Assembly: GCA_029465975.1 (NCBI GenBank)
Contig: CM055747.1
Coordinates: 10,267,390-10,331,389 of the forward strand
Length of the DNA stretch: 64,000 nt
Direction: 5' to 3'
DNA from: Dallia pectoralis
Lineage: Eukaryota; Chordata; Actinopteri; Esociformes; Umbridae
This document shows positions 46,827 through 57,180 of the stretch, piece by piece. The notes under the pieces were generated by a model. It did no database searches. It was not told the origin of the DNA and saw only the letters and a program-made list of their open reading frames with translations. Each line of letters begins with the position of its first letter. Within the stretch, counting starts at the first letter, position 1. The translations under genes were made by a program, and so were the position numbers.

Positions 46827-46984
46827 GCTGGGTCTCCTGAACCGGGGCCTGCAACACTACCACTGCTTACACTGCAAGACCTGGAGAACTTTGATGACCA
46901 ACTTCGGACCGATAGCACCTTTAAGAAGAAAGTGGTATGTCCTGTCTGTGTTTATCTCTAAAGCACAAAAGCCCTGATTTATCA

Positions 46985-47121
46985 TCAGATAAGACATAGA
47001 GTATTGATACTCTTTTGATCCCGTGAGGGAAATTTGGTCTCTGCATTTATCCCATCCATGATTAGTGAAACACACAGAGTACACAGTGAACACACAATGA
47101 GGTGAAGCACACACCAACCCA
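46985..47121 (+). repeat. Retroposon-like tail
   Basis: TTTTGATCCCGTGAGGGAAA and TCTCTGCATTTATCCCATCC match my memory of a dispersed teleost repeat tail. Family not assigned. Confidence 0.35.
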
Positions 47122-48650
47122 GTGTCACGTTCAGCCAGTGTGGCTGGCGTGGCATGGACTAGTAGTTTATGGACTGTTTTTTTTCCTTAGTTCTCCCTTG
47201 CCCGGCCCTGGACTCTTATGTTTATGTTTCTCTTCTCTTTCCATGTTTCTTTTAAATTATGTAGGTAGGTAGGTATTTTATGTATAGTGTAGTTATGGAT
47301 TTAGGGCTGTATGGATTTATGAGCATTCTTATATGGCCATTGTTATGTAGGAGTGGCTTGTGCATTTTCATGGTTTATTCTAGTGGTTATGTGTTTATAT
47401 TTCAGCCAAGTGCCACCTTTTGGAGATCTGTGTCATTATGTATGAATTCCTTGATTGTGGACGATTGCTGCCGCCGTCCACGATTGCTTAAGATGGCCGC
47501 CACTCCGCAGCTTAAGATGGCTGCCACGGCGACGCTCAATACGGCCACCAGTCGGATCCCCCAGGGACCGGTCTATCCGGTGTCTCTCAGGACTGTGCCG
47601 CCGCCGACGAACCCCCCGGCCTTGGAGAGGGCTCTACGGGAGGACCTAGGGGTGTTTGCGGACTTTCTGGCCTGGGTACAAGAGGAGGTTGTGATGGTCG
47701 GCGAGAGGAGGTGGTGGCACGGGGAGTTCTTCAGGTGGAGGAATGATCAGGAGGACCTCTACCCTAAGCTCCTGGACTACCTGAGGTCACAACTTCTCCG
47801 CCGTGCACCACACCTTCGCCCAGTCTCAGAGCTCCCTCCAGTTTCCCTGCCTGAGCCAGTTTCCCTGCCTGAGCCAGTTTCCCTGCCTGAGCCAGTTTCC
47901 CTGCCTGAGCCAGTCCCCGTCTCCCTGCCTGAGCCAGTCCCCGTCTCCCTGCCTGAGCCAGTCCCCGTCTCCCTGCCTGAGCCAGTCCCCGTCTCCCTGC
48001 CTGAGCCAGTCCCCGTCTCCCTGCCTGAGCCAGTCCCCGTCTCCCTGCCTGAGCCAGTCCCCGTCTCCCTGCCTGAGCCAGTCCCCGTCGCCCTGCCTGA
48101 GCCAGTCCCCGTCTCCCTGCCTGAGCCAGTCCCCGTCTCCCTGCCTGAGCCAGTCCCCGTCTCCCTGCCTGAGCCAGTCCCCGTCTCCCTGCCTGAGCCA
48201 GTCCCCGTCTCCCTGCCTGAGCCAGTCCCCGTCTCCCTGCCTGAGCCAGTCCCCGTCTCCCTGCCTGAGCCAGTCCCCATGCCTGTCCCAGTCCCCGAGC
48301 CTGTCCCAGTCCCCGAGCCTGTCCCAGTCCCCGAGCTCACTCCTGACCCCGAGCTCACTCCTGACCCCGAGCTCACACCTGACCCCGAGCTCACTCCTGA
48401 CCCCGAGCTCACTCCTGACGGCCATCTGAACCGTGTCCTCCGGGTAGACCTCCTGACCCACTCCCGCCAGGTAGACCTCCTGACCCGCTCCCGCCCGGTC
48501 GACCCCCTGACCCGCTCCCGCCCGGTCGACCACCTGACCCGACCGTCCTTGCCTGTCCGGTCTCCTGATCCGTCCTCGCCTGTCCGGTCTCCTGATCCGT
48601 CCTCGCCTGTCCGGTCTGCTGATCCGTCCTCGCCTGTCCGGTCCCCTTTC
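47122..48650 (+). mobile_element. Possible LTR-retroelement fragment with repeat-rich ORF
   Basis: Starts TGTCACGTTCAGCCAGTGTG, an LTR-like beginning, followed by about 370 bp of T-rich leader-like sequence and a long frame. It stops abruptly near 48650 where hAT transposase coding begins. No second LTR or enzymatic domain is present. The class is uncertain. Confidence 0.35.
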
Positions 48651-48683
48651 TCAGATGAAGGAGCGATTCAGGCAGGACTTTGA
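47493..48683 (+). CDS. Open frame with WWHGEFFRW segment and 24-bp repeats
   Basis: The likely start is ATG 47493 (MAATPQLKMAATATLN). Upstream codons are open but look like leader. Residues about 50-110 have normal amino-acid complexity (LREDLGVFADFLAWVQEEVV, ERRWWHGEFFRWRNDQEDLY), suggesting a small helical Gag-like domain. The rest is PVPVSLPE repeats, TPDPEL repeats and arginine/serine/proline repeats. I do not recognise the domain. The 3' end overlaps the neighbouring transposase exon in another frame, so the C-terminus is probably not original. Confidence 0.35.
   Translation: MAATPQLKMAATATLNTATSRIPQGPVYPVSLRTVPPPTNPPALERALREDLGVFADFLAWVQEEVVMVGERRWWHGEFFRWRNDQEDLYPKLLDYLRSQLLRRAPHLRPVSELPPVSLPEPVSLPEPVSLPEPVSLPEPVPVSLPEPVPVSLPEPVPVSLPEPVPVSLPEPVPVSLPEPVPVSLPEPVPVSLPEPVPVALPEPVPVSLPEPVPVSLPEPVPVSLPEPVPVSLPEPVPVSLPEPVPVSLPEPVPVSLPEPVPMPVPVPEPVPVPEPVPVPELTPDPELTPDPELTPDPELTPDPELTPDGHLNRVLRVDLLTHSRQVDLLTRSRPVDPLTRSRPVDHLTRPSLPVRSPDPSSPVRSPDPSSPVRSADPSSPVRSPFSDEGAIQAGL
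47841..48280 (+). repeat. 24-bp minisatellite (with 18-bp variant at its left)
   Basis: Four 18-bp units (TTTCCCTGCCTGAGCCAG) are followed by about fifteen 24-bp units (CCCGTCTCCCTGCCTGAGCC plus AGTC), then related TGACCCCGAGCTCACTCC units to 48415. Very uniform, and open in at least two forward and two reverse frames. Confidence 0.95.
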
Positions 48684-49568
48684 CGGTCGCTACACATACC
48701 TCCAGGACGACCTCCACTGTGCCTCAGTCCTTGATCCACGCTTCAAAGACCTGGCTTTCCTGGATGACAATGACACCAAGGACATAATATTCACGAAGCT
48801 AATAGGAGAGGTGGTGAAGATGGATGAAAAGGTAATAACAATATACTCAGTATATCATCACTCTCTCATATCCATTTGTTACTTTTATTTATTTGTGTCT
48901 TAAATATGTCTAGTTTAAGAAAATCTAACAGTATCTGGATTGTCATAATTATTGTCAGGCAGGGAACACAATGAATGAGGACCAGACAGCTGAAACAGGT
49001 GGTAACAGGAGCCCCCACAGAGAGGAAGAGACAGGTTTGCTCATGTTCTGATAGGCAGTTTAGGAACTGTTGCAAAAGTTCTATACTTTATGTTCATTTG
49101 AAGATTCATGTGTTATGGTCTAGTATTGTATGTCACATTTGTTGTAGTATAATATTGACTGAAATAATGTTTCTGAAAATCCCCTCTTCTCTTCTGCTCC
49201 TAGATGATGTTCCTCCCAAGAAGAAAACGGCCTTGGACCAGATGTTTGGTGATTTCCACACTCAGAGACCACAGACGACAAAGAACACAAGGGAGAGAGC
49301 TAAGGAGGAAATTTTGAAGTACAGAGAGCGGGATTCTCTAGGTCTGAGTGGTGACTTGCTGCAGTGGTGGAAAAAACAAGTGGATCTTCCTCTGCTTTCA
49401 GCATTGGCAAAGAGATACCTCTCCATCCCTGCAACAAGTGTACCCTCTGAAAGAGTGTTTAGCACAGCTGGAGACATAGTTACTGCACAGCGCAGTTTGC
49501 CTCGTCCTGATCATGTAGATCAACTGATTTTTCTCAAGAAAAACCTGAAAATAGGACATTTCAGATAA
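48655..49568 (+). pseudogene. hAT transposase, C-terminal three exons
   Basis: Exons 48655-48831, 48959-49034 and 49204-49568 join in phase through GT-AG sites. They encode MKERFRQDFDGRYTYLQDDL with LDPRFKDLAF (end of the RNase-H-like core), an acidic linker (EDQTAETGGNRSPHREEET), and the hAT dimerisation domain (LPLLSALAKRYLSIPATSVP, ERVFSTAGDIV, LPRPDHVDQLIFLKKNL). No stop or shift is seen here. This is ZBED-type hAT. The N-terminal BED finger and catalytic core are missing upstream, where another element lies. A partly spared domesticated gene is possible but not supported by the missing half. Confidence 0.7.
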
Positions 49569-50775
49569 TCTTGTTTACTGCAGCCTTTGTCTGCCAATAA
49601 TAGTTTTTCTTATATACATTTTTGTTTACCCGTTTGTGAAAGGTTTTTATTTTTATTGTTGATGTTAAAACAGCACCTGCTTTCTGCTCACTGAGTTCAC
49701 ATTAGCCTGTTGGCAAGTTACAGAAAATGGCTTAATTTTTTATCTATGAGCAGCATCCTTAATTTTTCACCTGTTAAATGTGTGAGCTGTTAAAAGTATA
49801 GAGACAAGACAGGAAAAGAATGTCGGTTTTTATTTAATCTTTTGGTTATGTAAAAAACAAATCTTTTGTTTGTGAAAGAGCCATATATAGTGAGATGGCA
49901 CTTAAGATTGCCTACTTTAAGATGTCTGAACAAAATAAATAAAAGTTAAATATCTACATATGGAATTGCATAGCATCATATTTTTCTCCATTGCATCCTA
50001 TTACACTGAATCGAATCGTGTTGAATCGAAATCGAATCGCACCGCATCGTAATAATAGTGAATCGCATCGCATCGGTAGCTGCTTATATGTTAGAATCTT
50101 TAATGTATCGCATCGTTGGCTATGCATCGAGATGCGTATCGCATCGGCCTCAGTTATGGAGATGCACATCCCTAATGCAGAGACCTCGTCCTCGGCCGGC
50201 GCAGTGTCATCGCTGGAGTCCTCTACGTCTGACAAACAATCAATTGTTGAAACCAAACGAACTCTCTTAGCAGCTGGCATGCTGCTGCGGCCTGGTAGAT
50301 CTTCGCGTTTCTCCTCGAGTTCTATTTAAAATAAATAGACACATGGGATGTATTTATTTAAACAAAACAAAAAAAATATATAATTTTCCCATTAACAATA
50401 ATTTTAAATTATTAAAGACAAGCAATGGTGGAGGTGGAAGTACTGAATCTCTTTAACTATTTGCATTACAATGTATTCTCTTAATGTCTATTTTCTAATA
50501 ATTAGGGCTGGAAAACTAAAATCGCGACACACCCCTATTTGAAGTTAACATTAGCCTAAATAGAAATAAAATTCACAAAGCCTTTCTTTAAAGTTAATTT
50601 CGTTTTGTCATAAATCGTATCTTAATTTTAATCAATATTTCATCAACCAATTGCCTGTATTTTATAAATAACAAGTAAAAATAGCAGACAATTAGATTAT
50701 CACGACACGGATGCGAGCGTGAACTGGAGCTCAAAAAAAAAAAAAAATTCCTGTTTAGGTAGGTGGAAAAACTGA
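49569..50775. other. Intergenic with hAT-type termini
   Basis: 49995-50175 is built of ATCG-rich words (GAATCGAATCG, CGCATCGCATCGG) ending GATGCACATCCCTA, typical of the end of a hAT-type element. Another such end, CGCGACACACCCCTA, is at 50523-50537. No gene. Confidence 0.35.
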
Positions 50776-52327
50776 TCATAAAATGTTTTTAGTTTTTTTA
50801 AATAAGTATTTGTACTTATTCGTTACATTCCACCACCGAGGACAAGCATAATAGCATATTAGTTTGAGATTGAATAGCTTACCTTTCACAAGACGCTGTG
50901 CTTCGGTATGAACTATAATCATTTCACCATGGTCTGCCAGCAGCTTTAGGCTTTTCAACTTTGGATGCAAGAACATTGACAGCTTGTGCAAGAGATGCAG
51001 GTCAAATTTCTCAGTTAAAATCTTGAGGCATTTTTCTTTAAGCGATGACAATGTCAGACTGTCGGTAGAAGACGGCTGAAGGTGAAGTCTGAGGCGCTCC
51101 AACCACACAGCTGTCAAGTGAATGGTCGGAGTTATGGATGCTTCCAGGGCTTTGGTGGCTTCTTTGAATCGTGCCAAAAAAATGACAATGTCATGCAAAG
51201 TCTCCTTGCTTATGCAGTTTAAACGGTGTTCTTCGTCACGTTCTTCCAGAAGAGCACGAATGGCCTCGTACTGGCTGCTAATGGAGTCCAGCATCGTGTG
51301 AAGCGAGTTCCATCACGTATCCATGGATGCTTTCAGCGTTTTTCCAGACAATTCTGGAGATGTGACTGCTTAAAATAAGTCACAAGCGACTTAGCGGACT
51401 CAATGAGACCAGATACCTCTTCGCCAAACACATCATCCTCAGCAGGTTTCCCAAGTGTGGTATGCAATACTGTGTTGCGCAACTCAATCTCGTGGCTGTG
51501 CGGAGGGCCGCAACAATGTTTGCACCTCTGTCAGTTACGTACACTAGTTTCAGAAAGAACTAATCCAGTCCAAATTTGCGGAGTGCAAGCACGATGGCCG
51601 GCCTGAGGTTGTCAGCTGTTTTACGTAAATTGCTGTCCCATTCAGCTGTGCAGAGCACTCGCTCCTGCAGTTCCCAATTGCTTTTAATGTAATGTATTGT
51701 CACACAGAGATATCAAATTTTTCGGAAATCATCCGTCCACAAATCCAGCGTCACAGCCCCGTTGCTCTCGGTCAATTGTTCCCTCAGCTCCGGAATTATG
51801 TCTTGTCTTTTATCCTCAGCATATTTAGTGATCCTACGGGAGACAGTAGTTTGATCAGGCAGAACCTGACGCGCGTCCACAAGGCCAGCTCGTGCACCAG
51901 TGTCAATTAAGCCCTGTGCCAGTTCCAAAAATCCATCGCCGCACACAGTCTCAAATGATCTAATGTCTCGGCACACAAATTCCACCACCAATTGTGTTAT
52001 CGCCTCCTTGTCTTCCCCTCTTGGAGGTTTGTAGCCTTTGGCAAAGTACCTGTCAATTGTCGCACTGGCAACCCCTGGGCCTGCTCTGCTCTTGCAAGTC
52101 TCGACGTGCTTCCTAAGAGAAGACGTGCCCAGCTTTCGGCTATCAAACGCCAAATCTTTATGGCATGTTTTGCAAGCTGCAAAGCCGCTTATGATGTTAT
52201 TTTCCTGATCTCGTACACCACACTTTCTCCACACATCCAATTTCGCCTTTAAATACTCGTTGTCAACAATTTTATATACTCCACTCGCCACCTTTACTTT
52301 TACTTCATCCATCCTGCTTGTTTTCAA
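50776..52327 (-). pseudogene. hAT transposase with BED-like finger, broken and truncated
   Basis: Minus strand: a 204-codon frame from 52327 (likely start MDEVKVKVASGVYKIV) has a finger with CKTCHKDLAF and HVETC ligands, followed by ATIDRYFAKGYKP, FVCRDIRSFETVCGDGFLEL and VTLDLWTDDF (first catalytic aspartate). After an interrupted stretch (51294-51713, several stops and shifts, one TGA near 51324), a 172-codon frame has the helical insertion (MLDSISSQYEAIRALLEERD, VWLERLRLHLQPS, MFLHPKLKSLKLL). The dimerisation domain is absent. Near 52613 the minus-strand sequence AGTAGAGTCCTGCAACGGGT marks the likely left terminus. Confidence 0.7.
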
Positions 52328-52615
52328 CTACGCTATGATAAACATTCCCTCTAACAAAAAGGGGCGCTGTCGCAGTGGTGGTGACGTGATGGGTCCGGTC
52401 AAATGTCATATCGTTGTTTTGTATGTGTAATGGTAATTTAGATTTTAGACAAACAAATATTGCAATTTTTAATTTTTTTCATCCACGCTACTACCCGCCC
52501 GCAAAGAGTTAATTATCCGCCCGCATCCCCGCCCGGGAATTTTAGGAATGTTACAATCCACCCCTTTTGACCACTTTTATGCGGGTACCCGCGGTACCCG
52601 ACCCGTTGCAGGACT

Positions 52616-52771
52616 CTACTGGTCTAAAGTTCCAACCAATCAGCACAAATGCCGACTTGAGCTTAGTCGGGCCAACAATGGCAAACAAGCTGATTTCCAA
52701 CCGCGACTAATACAACCAATGCCACCTTACAGCCAACGTTGGGCCTACACATCATTGCTACTTGGGTAGCC
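52616..52771 (-). repeat. MITE-like repeat, same end as 14052
   Basis: Reverse complement starts ACCCAAGTAGCAATGATGTG and GGCCCAACGTTGGCT, agreeing with 14052 onward over about 35 bases. It directly abuts the hAT terminus. Confidence 0.45.
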
Positions 52772-53280
52772 TTTGAACGCATATTGCAGCCCCTTTTGCC
52801 TACTTCTATCGGACACTTTATTTGCTGCTTTATAAAGGTTTGATAAAATTTCAGCAGGGAGAGCTCACAGCATAAGCCATGTTAATATCAAACCAGATGA
52901 AGTTGTCGGACGTAGCAACAGTAACTAAGGGGGGCGGGGCTTAGCCTAATGTGAATTGAATTTCAACATATGGCGGGGGCGCTTGTTTAATGATGATTTT
53001 ATTTTTATTTATTTTTTTCCCTTGTGTGAATTAATTTGTGTTAAAAAGGGAAATCTTATGTATATTGCACAATTTAGACTGGAATTTTAAAAAGACAATG
53101 ACAGGACCATGGAAACAGAGTAGCAACTTATATGAAGTGCTTTCCTCCAATTGCAGTCAATATTACTCTAGGCAAATATATAATTTAATAGAGCAACACT
53201 AAAAGGACTACAACACTAACCACAACCAAGATAAGTTTGAACTTTTATTGTTTTTAAACATAATATAAACAATTTCACAC
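52772..53280. other. No gene seen
   Basis: AT-rich; one GGGGCGGGGC box near 52930. It precedes, in plus orientation, the 3' end of the minus-strand P2X7-like gene. Confidence 0.4.
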
Positions 53281-53977
53281 TCATAGCTCTTCCAGAGCTT
53301 CAGCAGTTTCTTGATAGCTACAGTATTGTGCGTCAGGAGCTGGAAATCTCTGTCTGATTTCTTGAACAACACAGGCAGGCAAAACAAGACGATAGCCTTT
53401 CCCCAGTCTCTCTCGTTGCAAGACCCATTCCACAAAATGACGGTAGGCTGTTAGGCACAACGTTAGCAACGCAAGCTATTTGCACCTACAATAGGCTAGC
53501 TAGCATATATGTAAATATAACTGATAGCTCAGCTAACTGACGTGAACAACAAATAAATACTCACTTATACTGAAGCGTCCGTTTGTCCCTGCGGGCTTTG
53601 GCTGGCGTTTCCAATTGACCTTCGGAATCCTGAAATAAGTTTCCAAAACTCATGTGTGGATCAAAGCTGGGGTGCTCTGTTACGCATGCTGGCGGTCCCA
53701 TTTCTAATGCAGATTCAGTTATTTCTTCAAGAAGAAAATGGCATCGCTGTAATTCGCAACAGCAGCAGGACTCTGTGTCCATAGGCACACAGCGAGAGCA
53801 CTGGCACCACCAGTCCGCCACAGCTTGCAGCCTTGCAGCAGCCTCTTGTTCCTCCATCAACCGCAACTGTTTTTCACTGTATTGCGGCTCGTACAGGCAG
53901 CCACGAACATCGGATTCGCGCAACAGATCTTCAAAATCCCTTTCTTCCATTTCGTCTTCAAAATTACATTCTGCCAT
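53281..53977 (-). CDS. P2X7 C-terminal-domain-like protein, two exons
   Basis: Exon 1 (53977 down to about 53565) starts MAECNFEDEMEERDFEDLLR and carries the cysteine-rich core: WWCQCSRCVPM, TESCCCCELQRC, CVTEHPSFDP. Exon 2 (53447-53281, stop TGA) carries YRHFVEWVLQRERLGKGYRL and LPACVVQEIRQRFP. These are hallmarks of the cytoplasmic zinc-binding domain of the P2X7 receptor. Here it stands alone without the channel domain, a form frequent in fish and other animals. The splice phase does not match simply with the donor I prefer (GTGAGT at 53564), so the exact join is open. No internal stops. The standalone family's function is unknown to me. Confidence 0.6.
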
Positions 53978-54150
53978 CGTGTTTAGTCTAAAACTTGCAT
54001 TTCTCCACAACAAGCAAGATCGGGTTAGCTTAGCTACAAGATGGCTGACACTGTTTTGAGAATCTGTGACGAGGCCCTACCCCATGTAGGCTTGGTTGAA
54101 AAAAATGTGGTAGTAGCATCTACTTCTGTCTGTAGTTTATAGCCTCTTTT

Positions 54151-54203
54151 AAAAATCCTCCAATGACGTAAAAATCATCATTTTACGTCATTGGAGGATT
54201 TTT
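54151..54203. repeat. Perfect 23-bp hairpin with 7-nt loop
   Basis: Arms 54151-54173 and 54181-54203 (AAAAATCCTCCAATGACGTA...). Each arm contains TGACGTAA, a CREB/ATF-like half. It lies between the P2X7-like gene and the Harbinger fragment. Confidence 0.9.
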
Positions 54204-54571
54204 TCCTGATTTAAAATCAAGATATCTCTCTTATCAGATGGAGTTGAGAGGTGGGAGTAAGGTCATTGGAAAATACTACCATTTGTCTACCGATACAAAG
54301 CTAAATGCAAAATCGGTGAAGTGGCTTTTAACCTTAGATCAATGGATGCTGGGGTCCGTTCTCCGTACGTCGCTAACTCAGTTAGCCGGATTTGATTGTT
54401 GTCGATTTGGCATAATTCGGGTTATTTCAGTTCTCCGAAGCTCATCCTGTACTTGTAGTCATAGCAACATGTGCGTAAGGTTGAACCTGCTCCGGAGCAG
54501 GCTTATTTCATGTAAACACGATTAGATGGCTGCTTTATAAGCGGAGGTGACGTGGGAAGTCATTCACAGCC

Positions 54572-54900
54572 ATGTCCTGTCCGTTTATACGAGAAGAACA
54601 ATTTGCTGAGCTTTTTCGAAATAATTCCGTATTGCGAGATAGACAAGACCCTTTAATAATTAATAAAAAAATAATAAATATAATTCCGTATTGCGAGATA
54701 GACAAGACCCTTTAATAATTAATAAATAAGAATAAGAATAATTCCGTATTGCGAGATAGACAAGACCCTATATCTCAGAGCGAAGCTCTACTCACATTTG
54801 TTATAACCGATACACCGATATTAATTATGTAATTGACACCCTCACGGGCCCGATACATCTCAAGGCTTTAATAACGGCACAAACCGTTTGCATATTATTT
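54572..54900 (+). pseudogene. Harbinger-type transposase N-terminus, with internal triplication
   Basis: ATG 54572 gives MSCPFIREEQFAELFRNNSV and LRDRQDP, the usual start of PIF/Harbinger transposases. The coding block ATTCCGTATTGCGAGATAGA is then repeated three times (about 54625, 54685, 54738) with AT-rich spacers that introduce stops. A further short coding-like stretch (SQSEALLTFVI) follows. The catalytic DDE domain is missing. Confidence 0.5.
54625..54775 (+). repeat. ~60-bp tandem triplication inside the Harbinger fragment
   Basis: Each unit has ATAATTCCGTATTGCGAGAT and AGACAAGACCCT, followed by TTAATAATTAATAAA in the first two. Confidence 0.9.
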
Positions 54901-55327
54901 CCTTGCATATTATAAGTTCCTTTACACTATTGGAGATGCGAAAAACGTGGGGAAAAGTGTGGTCATATTTTTACATTCCTACACTGTTTTTCACAAGTCA
55001 AAGCAATTTATCATTACTCAATGTTTAACAGTTGAAATTACTGTACCAGTCATCTGGATTATAGGTCTACTTGATTTAATGCAGCAACAAATAACTTTAC
55101 AGTTTGGTAAATTAATTTTATATATAATAATATAGCATTTTGTATATTACTTAGCCACATACCCCCTCAGCCCCTTAGTATAATTGATATTGTTCTATTC
55201 ATATGTCTTATGTACGCACCTTCCTGCAAAAGTAAATTCCTTGTCTGTTCACACATTCATGGCGAATTCTGATTCTTGATTGCTGTTATGAACAGACAAA
55301 CACATGCATTTACCTGTGTTTTTAAAG

Positions 55328-55570
55328 AGACTTCCCAGACAGCAAGCCAACATTGAATAAATGTTGATTTTTCATCTGAATCATCATTATGGTTGATGTT
55401 GAAATTTCAATGCAAAATAAATGTTGAATCATAATTACCATATCGATGAAACCCAACGTTATTAATGTTGAAGGCAACAACATTGGAACAACATTGATCT
55501 ATAATTGACCGGGAAATATGATTGAAAGTCCATCGATTTTTGGTTGACCGGGAGATCATCAGGTGGTAGA
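55328..55570 (+). repeat. MITE-like repeat (CCCAGACAGCAA end)
   Basis: Begins CCCAGACAGCAAGCCAACAT and has repeated AATAAATGTTGAT/CAACATTG motifs. The start resembles 14976. Non-coding. Confidence 0.4.
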
Positions 55571-55739
55571 CCAACGTACTGCACCCGACAGGAAATTATT
55601 CAAGTAAAACTAAATATGTTATTTATGTTATAAATAAACTGTGTGGGACCAGTAAGTTTTACTATGTATTTTCACATAATATTCAAATGTTTCATAGTCA
55701 TTGCACATTAACTTAGAAATACCAAGTACATTTAAAGTG

Positions 55740-55862
55740 TTGGGTGTTTTGAATCCGCGCATGCGCCCTGTGACGCGCTTCGTTTTCCGCCAAAACACAA
55801 GAATACGACTACGGTGATGATCAGGTTTAATGGAGGCAGCAGCAGCTAAATCTTCTTCAAGG
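55740..55862 (+). promoter_or_regulatory. Candidate CpG-rich promoter and first exon
   Basis: GCGCATGCGCCCTGTGACGC (a palindromic GCGCATGCGC, NRF1-type site) lies about 75 bases upstream of ATG 55831. The possible first exon reads MEAAAAKSSS and ends at a GT donor (55863). It could start the gene whose later exons are at 57549, but the phases do not join directly, so another exon would be needed. Confidence 0.3.
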
Positions 55863-56186
55863 TTAGTCATGAAGGGTTTTTCTTGAATATGTAACGGAGT
55901 TAAAATATAATAGGATCCCACTTGCCAATATCACACACCAGGTATCACTGTAGCTTATTTTACTATGGTCAGTAAACGCAAAGTATACATGGACTTGGCT
56001 CGTGCACCCCGGGAAAACAGCAGTTAGTCTTTGCTGTGTCCACTTGGTAAGTGCACAAGTTATGAGCTCCACCATCGTTTTTATTAAACAAACGTTAAAA
56101 CTAGTGGATTTTTTTTGTTTATGAAACGTATTAGCTTCTGAGCGGTCGAGCAAGTTCTTTTAAAGTAAAGTTGATGGTGGTTTTAT

Positions 56187-57180
56187 AGACCCTTTTACTG
56201 TTTGTAAACAATGATGACGTAGCAACGTATGCGCGCGCATTTGGGTGAGAATCAGCAGCCTGTCAAGCTACGCGAGCGGATTAAGCAACACAAACAAAGA
56301 AAAAGTTGACTTTATCAAATGGAATCCGGCTACCAGATCCGTGTATTATAGTGGAGTGGATAGAAGAAGTTAGCAGATGGCCAAATATACAGTGGCCAGA
56401 TATATATACCTATTTAGTTGGGAAACCGAGCGTGTACACCCGAGAAATGACGAGCATACACATCACTTGATGCTTATGAATACGTTGTCTGTGGTCAGTC
56501 TTTCCTACATTTATTCTTTTTCTTCAACCAGACCTACATTTATCCTTTTCCTTACATTTTATGTCGTTGTTATTGATTGCTATGTGTTGACACACTTCTG
56601 TTATAAGTTTTATTTTGTAATGCTATAGTACTTTAATGGTAACTATATTGCCTGTATACATTGAAAGTAAACTACTAATTACAATTACAAATGAAATTGA
56701 AAAGCACTGTGAATTGTTGAGATAATCTTGGGGGAAGTACATTATACACACCAGTGGCAGCCAATGTTGGGAGTTTTGTTATAATGCATTTTGTTTATGT
56801 ACAGTAAATACTTTTTACAAATGTAAATCACGTTAAAACTAATACATGGTAATGTGTTACTCATTTGGGAACAACACTCTTTTTTGTGGTTTGTGAGGGC
56901 ACCACTTACAGTCACAACATCGTCTAGCATGTTAACCTGTGACACTGGAATAACGGTTTGCAAAATCATTAAGTTTTTCCACCGACCAATAACGGCCGTA
57001 ATCTTCTCAGAATCCTATAAAAATTAAGCCTCTTGGTGGAATATCGATTAGTGCAACCGTAAACGCAACAACCTGACATTTTTATGCTGGTGATGCAGTG
57101 GGGAACAACCGTAAACAACACCTCTTTTGTAGCCCTAATGCGCGCGCAACTATTTGATCACGTGGGCTGTAAAAGGGTGT
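56187..57180. mobile_element. Non-autonomous DNA transposon with CCCTTTTAC ends
   Basis: Left end AGACCCTTTTACTG and reverse-complemented right end ACACCCTTTTACAG. A GCGCGCGCATT block lies inside both ends (56233, 57139). About 1 kb, with no complete transposase. The superfamily is uncertain; no clear target duplication. Confidence 0.45.

Larger units (their letters stand above)
40190..46934 (+). pseudogene. Second DUF4806-type gene, damaged and internally duplicated
   Basis: Identified exons: 40190-40320 (GGMAWWPPYKDSYKK, then PSKGWKQYSCRILHET after a frameshift), 40430-40529 (CFESLSKRWGLSCHTSDLNT...RQQRK), 40656-41553 (proline- and lysine-rich, split by a solo LTR), then a series of short exons at 41867-41940, 42100-42168, 42322-42348, 42479-42535, 42652-42729, 43421-43472 or 43459, and about 43573-43687 (coiled coil QLKMDYVIKLLQ). 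46810-46934 encodes the start of the domain (LPLLTLQDLENFDDQLRTDS). WWPPYK and LxTLQDLExFDxxL are family signatures also implied by the gene at 4443. The short-exon block is present twice. The last DUF4806 exons are missing. Exon boundaries are my reading, not evidence from transcripts. Confidence 0.55.

Noticed and set aside
47777..48533. 211- and 235-codon minus frames and a second plus frame over the 24-bp array
   Set aside because: Same cause. Only the frame running through the complex upstream region (47493 onward) has non-repetitive content.
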